Source of the DNA: Lingula anatina
Taxonomy: Eukaryota; Brachiopoda; Lingulata; Lingulida; Lingulidae
Assembly (NCBI RefSeq): GCF_001039355.2
Contig: NW_019774291.1
Location: 499,276-563,275 of the forward strand
Reading direction: 5' to 3'
Length of the DNA: 64,000 bases
Shown: positions 24,900 through 39,800 of the stretch, piece by piece
Position numbering within the stretch: the stretch's first letter is position 1
How the letters are laid out: each line of letters starts with the position of its first letter
The notes under the pieces: generated by a model
The model's database searches: none
What the model saw: the letters and a program-made list of their open reading frames with translations, nothing else
Told to the model about the DNA's origin: nothing
Position numbers and translations under genes: made by a program

Positions 24900-27800
24900 T
24901 TATTTGATAGTGGGAGAAGCTGGATCACGTTTGTATATTTGCCCAAACTTGGACATGTACTTTTTGATGTAGTCTTTGGCTTTAGATTTGACATTCTCAT
25001 TGACCTCCAAATCTTCTGGGTGCTTACAGTGCTTCAATTCTTTGGTCATTATGTGATGAGTGAGCTGAAAGGATAATTGTGTGTTCCAATTAGCATTACA
25101 CAAAACTCAAATACAATTTTGATCACAGCTTTTAAAATTAGAACTAAGCACCTCAAATAAATATAACTAAATGATGCAACTGATTTTTAATCTAAAATAA
25201 AGAACAAACCTGTGTCTACACAAAAAGAATATTTTGATCAGAAAAAGAAAATACTTGATTGTCTGATGTGCAGAAAAGCTGGTTGAAAGACAGCTTTAAA
25301 TATGAATTAGAAGAAAATACCTTTCTGGCCAGGTGTTTAAAATCATCAGTATTGGTGATTTTACCAAGTTTACAGTCTGGCCTCCTAAAGGGATTCAAAC
25401 ATGTCACAATGTACTGGGACATCTGAAAGAAATACTCAAAATGAATACCAAGTGCACCTTTTTATGGTAAATGCATATAGATACAGTTCACATCAGAGCA
25501 GAAGAACAGATAACCCATTCATTATTCATGGGTTAAAAACCAGTGATCACAGTCTCAAGAGTATCTATCAGCAGTAATGCAAAATCATGAAAGATGGATA
25601 AAAAACAACTTATGTGAAAAAACACAGATTTAGACTGAAGACACAAAAACTTATCTCTGCCGTTCATTATGTGATAAGTTGTATTACTTCTAGATAAAAT
25701 CTGATTTCAGTCTTGAGGCATTAAAAGCCTATTTTTAAACAGATAACAAGGGTGAATATGTGCATTAACCAACGCCAGGTCTGCTTTCCAAGAAATTGTT
25801 CTCAGCAGATGTTATTTCCACATGAAAGCAATAATGCACCATGTACGGAATAAAGACGAAAAAGCTAATGATACCATACCTTTCCCCTAAAGGCTTCCTT
25901 GCATCTTTTAGCAACCTCACTTGAAGTGTCAGCAGCAGCAGTTGTGGTCTTCTTCTTGGCCTACAAGAATTTTATCAAACATTAAAAAAGCATACAAAAT
26001 CTATAAAGATGGTGTTATGCAATTTAACCTTCTGGATGTTTATATCTGCTATAAATTCTTAAATGCACAGAATGCAATGCACACATTATTTAAGGAGATG
26101 GCATGGGTGTTACAGACAAGGTGATCTTTCACACATTCATTCTGTGCAAGGTGGACACAAGCACACCTGTATGGCACCATACACCAACCTTGATCCTTGG
26201 CTCATCATGTGTGGGCGTACCCAGGTCCATTTCATCCTGCTCGGCTCCCTCCCAGGTTGGTGGATCCCACTGGGTTTGTCTGAAGAAATATATGCAACGA
26301 TAAATATCAAACATTTGCCTGTCTGCTAGGATTTACATGAAGTATTTAACAAAATTGAAGAAATCTCAAGTGAAGGCCAGTATATTAGGCAGAATGGTTG
26401 TTGCCAAATACCAATGAAATGAAATGACATGATTTTTTTTTAGAAAAACATGTCTATTGAAGATAAATATACTTTATATTGGTGCTTGAAGACTGAAACA
26501 TTCTTTTTAAAAAAATTATATTAAAGAGAAATACATACAAATTACTTATTAACCTTGTGCCAAAATCATAAGCATTCTCTGTCAGTAATATTAAAACAAA
26601 TATCAGCAACTCACCTTGTTCCAGTATGGTAATAGTAAGTCTTGCCCTCTGGGTCTTTGGCAGTCTTCCAGTTAGGAGGTAATTTCTGTTTTGGTGGGGG
26701 TGGAGCAGGTGGAGGAAGGGTATCCTCCTCAATATCTGCCTCCACGGCCTGGAGGGGCTGCGGCTGGACTTGCAATGGGTGCTGCAAGGGGACCTGACAG
26801 AACATTGTTTTAAATAACACTGCACTCATATTGAAAAATATGAGGGATTCAGCATTAAAAAAATAGTCACTGTCATTGGTTTTCTTTACCAATTTTTTTT
26901 TTTCAAATGAATTTAAGATTCAACTTCTATCATTTGCTGGTTAAGCGTTTAAGTAAAAAAAATTAGAGATAGAATTCAAACAAAAAATTCATTTACTAAA
27001 ACTTATCAATAACTACTCATAAAAAAATCATTAAAACTAATCAATAACTACCTGCTGTAATCCTGTCTGAGTGGAGACCACAGGTTGATTGACCTGGCCA
27101 TAAGGTTGCTGTACTACCACACCAGAGTGTGAGGCAGACACATAATACACTGGCTGCTGCTGGGGTAAATACTGCGGGGCTGGGCTTCCAGCTGCCACCT
27201 GCACATAACCACTGGGGGTCTGGATATACTGAGGCTGAACCTGAAATGGAAGTAATGGAGCCTCAATACAGTCCCTTTTCTTAACATGCAGAGTCACAGA
27301 AGCTCACAGAAGCAAATGATAACATCTACGAGTTATATCCAGGTTCAGTTACAGATGCAGGTCACGTATGCTGTGACTGTGAGTAAAAATCAATGACAAA
27401 AACAATCCCTTAACTTTCTTAAACTTAACATTAACATAACTACAACAATAAAGAGATGAAGTTGTAAACACTTGGAAAAAAAACATCAACCCTTTTCCAT
27501 CCCAATTTCTCCAGACCCCTCACCTGATACTGTGCAGGCTGCTGTGTGGGCTGGTAGATGACCTGGGGCTGAGTGGGGTCAATATACTGTGGCTGGGCTG
27601 ACATTGGCACTTGCTCCAAGTATTGTGGGATGACAGGACGGTTTGAGTCTAAGAACTGTGCTCCCTGAGGTGCTGTTTGCTGTTCATACTGAGAGCTAAT
27701 GAAGGCTGCTGAAGGATCACCATACTGCTGATTGGGGTCTACACCTAGCAATTCAGGGGCAGCACCTGCGATGATGTTTGGGTCTTGAACATAAGGTATA

Positions 27801-30800
27801 CCATTAGCATCCACTGGAATGAAATGTCTTTTGTTATACAAAAATATGTTTGATAAAATTGCAGCAAAAATGAAAGTCTGCTTTTTTAGATGCTACAATT
27901 TTACCCATTTTCACCTCTTTCAAAAAATATTCTTAAGGCCCAAAATACCTAAATATTCTTTTAATATCTGATCAAGAAGCACTGTGACAGTCCTATCCAT
28001 GTGCTGCTGAGACAGTGGATTAGCTATTACTTGCTCTAGCATGAAACACATTGAATGGCACCTAACTGCCCAACATGTGACAATGACCACAGAAAGTGAT
28101 AACTGATCAGACCGATTAGTTCTGCTTGAAATACTGGTCTGTCATGCAACTTAGACTATGAACTGAATAACATGAACTGTATGACCTGGATGGATATATT
28201 AGTGTACTATATGTCAGGTCAACTGGTGAGAAACAGTTCTTATTCATAAACTAATTTTTGTAGAATGATATTAAATTTTTGAATTATGTGAGCTCCACTT
28301 GTTAGTGAAATCAAATTAAATGAAATCAAGTCAACTTAACTGAAAACATTAAAATCCAAACATGAGATACACATGGAATTCTCCACTATTCTTTGCAAAT
28401 AATAATAGTTTACAATAAAAAATATATAAAAAAAAGAATTAACAAATAAAAAGTAAAGCAAAACACCTACAAAGATTAGTCTTACCTGTAACAGGCACCC
28501 CATACTGGTCATAATACTGATACTGCATTGCTTGCTGTATGGCCTCCTGCTGGAGGGCTTCTTCCTGTTGTCTTGTCATCTCATCTTGAGCACGCACCTG
28601 AGCCTCAAACAGCTGACGGCGCTCTTCTTTGGACATTTTAGGTGGTGTGGGCAGCAATGGTTTCCTAAAAAAGAGACATACAACAGTAAGTGTACGTAAA
28701 CAAGGCTGTTTTCAAAGAAAAGAATCTGAAAAAAGTAAATATGCATGGTGAACGTAGTTATAAGTGAAAGCATAGTTAAACTTGCTATAAAGTTAATTCA
28801 GAATATGTCAAATTACACAGCAAAACAACGATATACCTGGCTATATCATGTAATCAGAAAGAGTTATTTATGTGCAGAATGTATCATTCACCTAGGTTTA
28901 TCATCATCATCTGTTTTTCGTCTTCGTTTTGTACGATCTCTGTCAGGTGAATCATCATAGCGTCTCTTTCTGTCATAATCTCTTTCTAAAATAATAAAAA
29001 TATCTGTCTTTAAAACTCGTATTACTTTCCTTTTAATATTTAAATTCAAGTAAAACTATAACCACGCAAGTTAATTTAATATCTGTTTCTCTTCAATAGA
29101 GCAAAGCAAACTGTGCTGATGACATAGTTTTTACACTGTTCAAAATTATTGTAATAATTCATACTGCATATCACACATTTCCATTTACTTCACAAAAAAA
29201 CATTGTCTAATATCCTTTAAAGAGACATGAGACCTAGCAATTATGAAAGAGGAATGAGATAATTGCATATCACAAGCCTCACATTCTACTAACCTCTGCT
29301 CCTATCCCTGTAATAGTCACTGTCTCGATCCTTGTCGTATCTTTTGTCTCGTCCACGATCACGGTCCCTCTCGTAGCTGTCCCTTCGATCCCTGTATCTT
29401 TCCTTATCTCTTTGATCTGAAAAGTGGAATTTTCATTGAAAAACTTGCAATATCAGTCAAACAACTTGAAATTCAAATTATCTTCAGAAAGAGATATTGC
29501 ACTACTTTGTCTTTTTTATTCTCACTTTTCGCATTTCAGATAGAGGCACTGAGAAGTAATTCTTTCATGTACATAAAAATTGAAACAATTAGGTGTAAAC
29601 TTACCCAGCTCTCTTTCAGTTTGTTTTCTTTCTTCAACCTCCTGTTTTTTGGGGATTCTAAATAATTCCTGGATATAAGAAAAAAGTTAAATCCATTCAG
29701 GTAATTTCCTTCATCAGACACAGACAAAAAATATCGTAAATGGAGACAATTATTCTGCTTCATCACTAATGAGGGATCAAAGAAATGCAAAACTAATTAC
29801 ATTTTATTGTAAGAAAGACTGTATTTTGTACAAACCTTGAGATTACTCCAGGACTCCAGCAATTCGGATGCAAAGTCTGCTAGCGAGGGTTCTTCTTGAT
29901 TTACTGTTGATTCTGTTTGCTGTTCTCCTTGTGTTGTATCAGCCTGGATAGAGTCTGAAAACAGCAAATACATGATGTAACAACTATACATACTAAAAGT
30001 AACTTCTCCAGTGATCAACTTTGCTCTTTGCTTCTTTTATCAAAGGAAACTAAAAGCAGTATCTTTAAATGACAAATGGTATGGAAAATCATACAAAAAA
30101 CATTACCTTGTGAAGATGAATCTTGTTCTGCAACTCCTATAGTTTTTTGGGCATCCAGACCCTCCTCAGATAAGGATGGTTCCTCATCTGCAGCCACATC
30201 ACCTTCCCCACAAGGAGCAGGGGCACTTGGATTTTCTTCATCCACTACAGTGTCAACAATACTTTCAAATTCTGCCTCATCTTGTATGGATGGACCATCA
30301 CCAGGAACATCCTCCTCCTGTTCAACATCACTGTCTTTCTTTGTATCCTGGGACTGACCTTGGTCTGGTGGGCAAATTTCATCACCTGCCGATGCCTGAT
30401 CTTGGCTGATGTCAGAGTTTTCTTCTAAAACCTTTAGCTCTGCATCCAGCATCTCTTTTTCTTCATCTTTTGCAACCCCACGAAAACCCAGCAACTGTTC
30501 GGAGTCCTGTGAGGATGCCATTGTTGAATTGTAGGATTCTTGTAGTGTATTTAAACTAGCTGAGAGCCTGCTTGTTGCTAAAGAGCTGTCTAATGTGCTA
30601 ATTGTGCTGTTAACTGATATGTCCAATGCATTTATAGTAGAATGTCTACTAGACTCTGACAACTCACTGTCAGAGCCACTGTTGATTTCATCTTGTTCTT
30701 TCACTCTCTGCAATATTCTCTTTTTGTTTGGTGTCTTTTGTAGAGCATCATCGCTGTCACTCTTATACTGTTCTGATAAGCGCAGACTATCAAGATGGCT

Positions 30801-33800
30801 GCTGCTACTAATGAGCGGAGTCTCAGAACGTGATGGCGGCTCACTTGCACATTCTTCATCTACATCTTTATCTACACCAAAGTCACTACCATCTGGCTTC
30901 TCCTCGTTGTTTTTAAGTTCCACAGCCCATTTTTGTACCACTGAAAGCACTTTGCTGTCCTCAAGCACAGTTTTATTAGTGATGGGCAACAACTTGAGCA
31001 CAGTGAGGATTTGTTTCTTCAGTTCCAGGGACCCATCCCCAATGTCTGCCATCCAGCTCCACAACAGTGACAGCCCATGGTAGCCAAGAAACAGGCGATG
31101 GCATGCTGGTTCTTTTGTTTCCTGTCCAAGGTAAAAGTGACATGTGATGTCTCTTCTTTCTCAATTACGATATCTTTCACTCTTTTGTATCGAGTTTCCA
31201 AAAATTAGACTCATAATTATTAATCATATATTTAAGCTTCTATTAATAAGCAACTGTTTGTATATAGTGAAATGTCCAGGATTAATATAAGACCTTTCAT
31301 GACCAGTTTTGTTATAAAACAAGAGAGCATATGATATATACTGACTAACCTGCATTATCTGTAACAGAGCCAGCTTTTGACTAGTGGTTTCTGCCCTCAC
31401 CATTACTCGGCACAACTCTAACACATGCTTGTGATTCTTCAGACCATGCCACTCCTGCATGCGCTCAATTTCTTCCTCCAACTAAAATCATATGGAAAAT
31501 ATTTCCAAATGAAAAACTCAACTAAAAGACACCCCACTCTTTTTTTCAAAAACCAAGCTGTTTTGAACAATATAAGCTTCTGTTTGCCAAATCTAGTGAA
31601 ATCTGTCAAAGAGATTTAATATAGGTTTTTCGCTGAATTCCTTAAATTTGAATAAAATGAAAAGAATGAGTAAAGTGCTAACCAAAATGTCATCAAATAA
31701 TTCTTTTTTCCTCTTCTTTTCCCTTTTCTTATTTTCCAATGCAAGTTTCTGTGCTTCCGTCTGTTTCTTTTGTACACCCAAGACACCACGGCAGTTAGAG
31801 GAACCACAGTAACACTTCTGTGCTTCTTGACTGGAGGGACAAAGAAGGAAACCATTCTACATATTATGTATGATATTTATAATAGGTGTACAGTATATCA
31901 ATTATGTAAATAATAAACATCATTACTGAGGAACTCTATCAGTTTAAAATTTTCATGATATTTGCAGGGTTTCTAACTACTGTGCTTTAAAAAGACACTT
32001 AACCTGGATAGCATTGATTATAAATCTCACCTCAATTTGCCCACTTACCCGTACACCTCAAACTGGTAGTCAAAAGTGAGTTCCGTCCCCTTGGGAATCT
32101 GTTGTCTTGTAAAGAATCCAACCCTCAACTGTCCATTCACTGTCCACTGAAAAAGACAAGGGTTTAATCATCCAGCTCCATTGCATGCATTTCTCAAAAA
32201 TTTGACAAGATTTCCACTATATTATCAAACATATTTGTGCCAAATGACCCCAAAACAGTCCAACTTGAAGTGAACAAGATGGGTGTGTATTGATATTTAA
32301 TAAGGTATTATTACATATTAATTTAAGACTGGAAATGCAGTCACATTTCAAAAGACATGCTTAAAATAAACTGAGCAAGATGCCATTTTTTAAAAATAGT
32401 GTTATTCATATGCAACCTTGAGAACTAGTTCAACATTGAACAAAAATGAAAAATTATTTAGCTAACATGTTTCAACTACCTTCTGTGTTTCACAATTGGG
32501 ATCACAACTGTGGTTGATGAATCTAGAATCATTTCCTTTAACAGTAGCATCTATTATTTCATCTGCATTCAGGGCCATAAAATAGTGATGGGCGTGACCT
32601 TCTCTTGCATACTGCTTTGTGCGGGCCTTAAATTGCTTGTATCCCAACACCTCCCCTATATACTCCATGACAAATTGGCCTCTGTAAGTATGACCAAAAT
32701 TAATTCATGTTATGGTCCATTTAATATTGCACATCTTACTCAAAATTATGGTTATAATAATTGCTTGCTTTATTCCCTTTTTTCAAATCATATTTAAGTA
32801 AATCCTGAAAACTACCAATGAAATGTGCGATAATTAAAACAACTTGCGCTAAAGATAGCACTTCATTTAGCATTCAAAAAGAGCCAGCTAAATAAGATAT
32901 AATATATCATATGACAAGAAAAGATACATTATATTAAATAATGCATGATATGACATGGCATGTGATGTGTTATCACATAACATGACATGATGTAACATAT
33001 AAAACTATAAGTCTAGATTACTTTGTTAAATCTTCATTGGCCTTGAGACCCCAGCCTTTCCAATCTGTCTGGAATGGTGCTACATTGGAATACTGAAACT
33101 GAAATCGAAGTAACAGAGTTGGTAAAAGTCTAGTCTAATTTCTCTAAACTTAAAGCATAGGGAGCAGCTCAATCTCAGGTTTCTCAAAGTGCTCACTCAT
33201 ACCTCCGCTGTTGCTCACTTCCTGTACAGTAACTACATGTTGGCTTATTCCATTTTTTTTCAATGAATAATTGATGTAATTGCCCCCAATTTCACATGTT
33301 TCTGTTACTGTCATACATCCACGTAAAATTATTCATGTAATAAATAGATTTATTGCACTAGGATAATCTTATTTCTGTTACTTGAAACTTAATCATTTTA
33401 CTAATACCACATACTAAACACATTATTAACTTGGAAAAGATTATCAACTTAATAATATTGTGCTGCACACCCAAAATAAAACAGATCTTGTACATACTTT
33501 AAAATTGGGAGCTTCATTCCCTTCATTGACTTACCCTTTGAAATCTCTTATTTGTGCAGTAATCTCCACATGGGCATCTGGAACCACTGAAATAAAATAC
33601 AGGTCATCAGCTTTATCCTGATCATTTCTCTTTTCAAATGAGATAAGTGATTTATATTTCCCAACAACTTTAAATATGTTAATTGTCCATGTAATTATGC
33701 AATAAATTGTTGTCAGAAACACATGTAAACCTACCATTCAATCATGAGCATTCTGTTAAGGCAGTCTTCTCCACAAGCTGCCATACCATACATACGGTCT

Positions 33801-36800
33801 TCCTTGGAGGTTGTACAATCACATACCATACGCCGGACCTCCTTAGATGCTTTGGACTTCTTTCTATTATAAGAATATAAATCTTCGTGTAAAAGGAAAA
33901 TTTTTTCTCCAACAATGTAACAAGTATTCTGCTTCATGTAGGAGTTCTGTAATTAACATGCTCATTTTTATTCAAGTCTAAAATTTGGTTTGGGTTTGAA
34001 TTCCATCTCTATCCATGATCTTGTTTGAAGTTTTGCTTTTGGTAAGTAAAAAAATAAGGCATGCCAGGGAATGCACTAAGTAATGTACTAAAAGCTTAGT
34101 CAATTGAATTGGCACTATCGAAATTTCAAAAGAAATTGTGACAAAAAACAATTCTTGAGCCCATAATTATGTACCTACCTCTCTGACAAGTAAACATTCT
34201 CTGTTATTTTCTCATAAACTGGTGGGGTTACTTTTTCTGGACTAGGTTCTCTTTTCTCAAGATCTTTGCTTGGAGACACATCCAAGTCCTTGAACCTGGG
34301 GTCATTTTCAATTCTCTCCAGTTTCAACACTGGCACTTTAAATGAACTATCTGAAGTTATACTGCTGGAATCTGTATTGTCTATAGCAATACCATCAACA
34401 AGCTCCTGTTTCACCACTGAAGCAGTCTCTCGTGAGGGTGATGACGGTGGGGGTGGGATCAGAGTTGTACCCTCATGGATATTAGAGTCTGTAGTGGACT
34501 GTGTGGCACTACTAGAATTAACCAAACTGGAGACTTCGTTATTCTCCACCTCACTGATCCAACGCCATCTTGACTTGGGCTTAACATTTGGGGACATCAT
34601 CTCTTCTTTCCGAATTCCATCTTCTGCTTTCAGAGCTGATACAGCGTCAAATGGTTCTTTTCGCCCAGGCAGAGGGATGTGTACATCTCTAGCTTCTGAG
34701 GAGGAAACCTGCTTAATTAAACTTAAAATTGTTGGCCTTTCTTCTCCGTTTTCTTCATCTACAGTTCCTTTTGTGATTTTTTCTTTCTCAAGTTTTGCAA
34801 GCCTTATTTGTTCCATTGCTTTTCTTTCCCTTTCCTTCCTCTCCCATTCTTCCTTATCCCTTCGATCCTTTTCTTCTTTCTCCTGTTTTATTTTTTCTTC
34901 AATAGACCTGATCCTATTACTGCGCCTTCTCTGTGGAGTTCCTGCATCAGAATTTGAATCATCTGTGTCCACTTCTATTGCATCAGACCATCTTGTCTTT
35001 CTCTTTTTCCCTTTTGATCCGATGACTTCTCTTGTTTTGGTGTCCTCTGCATTGTCCTCTGTGACAGACTTATTCTCCGTAGCAGTTTCTTCTGGAGGTG
35101 TGCTAAATGTTACAGGTGCCCATCTTTGTGCCAGCTCATGTTTAAAATTTTGCACTTCTGCTGGGGTTGACTTGTCAAGAAGCTTCTTAATCTCACTGTT
35201 ATCCCCAATATCTTTATCAACTGTATTAGGTTGTGTACTAATATCCTGAACAGAGTGATGTGACTGGGAGAGAGACTGCTGTTCAGCTACATAAACTGAC
35301 TCTTTGACTGCAGTTTTAGAAGAATTGATATCATCTTGATCCTTTCTTTCTAATTCAAGTGATGCATCCGGTGACAGAGGGGCTTTTGGCAGAGCAGACA
35401 ATTTTTTCACCTCTGTGTCATCTTCCCACAGATCACTCAGTGTAAGTTTTTGTTTTTGTGCCCTAAAAGATAATCTGAAAGGTGATGGCTGTGTAGGTTC
35501 TTGAGCCTGGGGCACAGTAGCTGACGGGGCTGGTAAATGACTAACAGGCAGAGAGATATCCGCTAAGGCTTCCTTGCCAATAGATGAGGTTGGCTGTTCG
35601 TCAGGTTGATCATTAGTTGGAGCTGGTGGTGGAGGTGGTGGTGGTGGTGGCTGGAGAAGAGATTTGCTCAAATCAGTCTGGTGGAATTCCTGTTCAGGAG
35701 AACTGATGTCCATATCTATACCAGACTCCTGAGGGGCACTGTTGCTTTCGCTGTCAGAATCGATGTCCATGTCTATCTCACCAATGTCATAATCCCCCTG
35801 GGAGGACTGAACCTCTGGGTTTTGAACTGGACTCCAGGGCCTTTGGGGTGCAGCAGTTGGGAGCTTCTTTCCCCAGGTGAGACCATCCTGAGACCCACTC
35901 ACTTCTTGCTCATCGTAGCTACTGGAAAGGGGGTCTGCTGGTGGAGGGGGAGCTGGAATGTCATGCTTCTTACCCCACACAGTGCTTGGTTCCACTTCCT
36001 CAGTAGATAAATCTTCACTCAACGGTGGCAGGGATAATTCTTCAGGATTTGTTTTCTCCTTTGGAGGGGGAGGAGGTGGGGGTGGGGGTGGAGGTGGAAT
36101 ATCATCTTCTTCCTCCTCCTCCTCCTCTTCTGCAACCACTTTAGGCCGAGGAGGAGGAGGTGGAGGTGGAGGTGGTGGAGGGGGAGGCACATCATCATCC
36201 TCATCCTCATCGCTGTCCTGGTTGTACACATATTCATCCTCAATAATAGGTGGTGGAGGTGGGATCTCGTATTCATCATTCTGTTCTGAAAAAGTAACAG
36301 TCTTTTTCTTTGGAGCTGTAGCGGGAGGAGGGGGTATTTCTCCTTCTCCATTTTCTAGTACTACCTTCTTTTTATCAACAAATGATGTAACCAGCACTGG
36401 TTCTGGACTTGTTGGTGATTTTTGCTGAGTATTTGTGTCACAAATAGTTTCACTGGATTCAGACTGAGGGGCATTGGAGGTTGTGCTTGTGGCAGCAGGC
36501 AGGGGTATGCTGTCCAAGTCCGGCAAAGGCCCTACTAAAGGAGCTGCTCCTACAGGTAATGCTGAAGTAACTGTAGAAACCTTTACAGGTAATGCTGCTG
36601 GCACAACTTCCATCTGCAGTGATCTTGTTATTGGAATCCCTGACGATGATGCAGAAGGAAAGGAGTGGGATGGTTGAACAGTACCAGGAAGAAATAAGGA
36701 AGGTGCTGTCCCTGTATTAAGAATGGAGGATGGTTTTGGTATAGGAGGACCAGGAGCTGGCGGTGGTAATGGAATCTGCATTACACCCATTGCACTGCTA

Positions 36801-39800
36801 CTAGTAACCTGGGGCACTTTTTGCACATATTGTCCTGGAAAATGAGGATAAGAAGGAACATTTGGTAGGGCTGTCATTACTTTCTCTATGACTGGTTCTA
36901 TGCTTGACCTGGATGTTGTTCTAACAGAACTCTGGAAACCACCAGCAGGTTCAATTACAGTTCTGGCAACATTTTGTGGAGTATTTTGGTTTTGAAGAAA
37001 AACAGGTTCATTCTGTTTATAAGGTGCTGCATACATGTCATGGGCAATTCCACTGGGGTCATTCCCTGTTACTTCTCCTTCATTTTCCCCAGTGTAAGGA
37101 GCTTGGTCAACAAAATGCTGTTTATGTAATAAATCTCCTTGGTTCTTATTTCTCTCATCACATTCCCTACTTTTTGCACTGTCTCTACGATCATCATCCC
37201 TGCTGCTGTATTTATCATGCCTGCTATATTCATCTCTAGACCGCCTTCTATCATCTCTCGGTCTATATCTGTCATCCCGATATCGCGACCTGTCACTCTC
37301 TCTTCTGTATCTTGACCTGTCATCCCTGTGCCGAGTTCTTTCAGGAGAGGTGTCTCTATGTCTATTACTACCTAAATTTCGACGCCTCTCATTTGCTGGT
37401 GAAGGTGACCGTTTTCTATTAACTGGGGACAAGGGTGATTTATGGCGTTCAACAGGAGAAATCTGTTTAGCTTCAGAAGAGACAGGTGATGTGCCTCTGG
37501 CAGGTGATGGTGAATTTGACCTTTTTCTCACATTTTCAGGAGTTACAGATCTAGTATGAGTTACAGTGGGAGAGGATGGCCTTTGCTGCCCACCAGTGAT
37601 GGGTGGTGACCTTCGCCTTCTACCAATGGGTGATGGAGATCTTCGCCTGGAATCTCCAGGTGAAGGTGATCTGCGCCTAGCATTGGTAGGAGATGGTGAT
37701 CTCCTTCTTACACGGACAGGTGATTGAGATCTTCTCGACTTGGAAGGCGATGGTGATCTCCTTCGCCTGCTAGGTGATGGTGACCTTCTGCGAGACCTCA
37801 CTGGAGATATTCTTCGTGGAGATCTACGGCGTGACCTAGGAGGGGAAGGGGACCTTCTTCTCCTACCACCTGAAGGTGACCTTCGTCTCCTTTCAACTGA
37901 TGTTGACCTTTGCCTCCTTCCTGAAGGTGACCGTGACCTCCTTCTACCTCCTGAAGGTGATGGGGACCTTCTTCCACTAGATGGAGATGGAGATCTTTTC
38001 CTTCTGCCAGGTGATGATGACCTGCGCCTACTTCTTGCAGGTGATGTTGACCTATTTCTGCCAACAGGGGAAGGCGACTTGTGCCTGCCACTTGATGGAG
38101 ATGGAGACTTCCTTCGTTCTGCTGGTGACAATGATCTTCGTTTTCTCCCAGGTGATTGTGACTTTGTTTTTTCTTCTTTATCCTCTTTAGGAGTAACATG
38201 CTCTGTACTCAAAGACTGACATTCCTTCTGGCTGTTAACCTGTTCTGTCAGAACATTAATGTCAGAGCCAAAACTGGATTCAGGTAACGATTCAGCTTCC
38301 ACTTTTATAGTTCTTGGTTTCTCAGATGAATCACTGGCCTCCAAGTCAGCAGAAACCATTTGAATCTCATCCTGAGCTTGCAAAGAAGTATCTTTAAATG
38401 ATACATGCTTTGCCTTATTTGTGGTCACATCCATGTCTTTGTCACCAGGAACATCAAGCTGAGACTGAATTTCTTTATTGACTAAAGCAGCTGCCCTTTT
38501 AGCAGCCATTATAGGTGACATAATTGAACTGATGGCTGGAATATTTTCTAAATCTTGATCTGGTTTTATCGGAATTTTCTCAGATTTCTGATCCTGTTCC
38601 TCATCATCGGAATCATCCTCAAAAACTTTCAATTTTTTAACAGTCTTTATCTGAAATTTCAACACTTTGGGTTTAACAGCATTTGCTGCAGGCTTCACAC
38701 CAGAGTTAACTGACAAAGGTGGTGCTGATATCTCTTTCTCTGTCTGTAAGTTAAGTTTAGACATTTTACTCTGAATCAACATGTTTATTTTACTTTTTGG
38801 ACCCTTGGGGGCCTCTGGTACAGCAGAGGGTGCCACAGCTTCAGTTTTTGTCACAGTTTGTGCCTTTTCTGGAGACTGGTTATGTTTTTCTACATCTTCT
38901 TTTAGGTCTGTAATATCAGATTGCACTGACTTTGTATTGTCCTCTTTGGTTTCACTGGGTGCTGAAGACTGTGCTGGTGGTGGAGGGTGTGGAGGTGGAG
39001 GTGGCTGTTCTGGAGGTGGAGGCTGACTGGGCAGTGGGATGCTAGATGGTGAGGGCAGAGCTGGTATCTTGTTTGCTTTCTTTGATTTTGGCTGCGCTGG
39101 TGGCAGTGGTGGGGCTGGAGTCGTTTGTAGAGACGTGTACTGAGGTGCTGACAGATCCGGTGCCATCATAACTTGAGTCTGATCAGTTGTAACACTGCTA
39201 CCATATGCCTGTGGGATGACACCAGGCATAACACCCCCATAAGACCCTGGCATAAAATGTTGCTGATCAGGAGGCAGTGAGGCTCCAGGATATGGAGGAT
39301 GATTGTGAACACCAGGTAATCTAGCATAATATGGCAACTGCTGTCCTGGATATTGAGCTTCCATTGGTGTCGGAAAATGAGGTTGTGGTGTTGGCAGTAG
39401 TGGCCCTTTGAAGCCAGGGCGTTGTGTACCTGGGTTGAAATATTTGGATTCTAATGAGGGTCCACCAGGAAAACCTGAATGCCCTGAATGAAATTCCATA
39501 AGTTGCTCTTGAGGTTCCTCATGAAACTTAGGAAACTGGGGATGCCCTGGTGGTAAAAGTGTCAGTAGGTCCACACCAGATGGAACAGTATCTGGACTTT
39601 CAATATCCAATTTTTTCTTTTTCTTCTTCTTTTTCTTTTTACCAGCTCTAGGGGTACTATTCTCTGGAGATTCTGCCTGACTTGGTTTGGGCATTGGAGG
39701 TAGAGGTATGTGTGCTGCTGGACTTAAAGTGGGCTGCCCACCCGGTATGGGTATATTGTCTAAGCAATATTCATCTGGTTTCTGTGTCAGAGGTTGAGAA

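Noticed and set aside
34266-38219. Several long plus-strand frames opposite SETD2 exon 2
   Set aside because: They are antisense shadows of repetitive RS, proline and acidic coding sequence, giving low-complexity Gly/Ser/Leu peptides.
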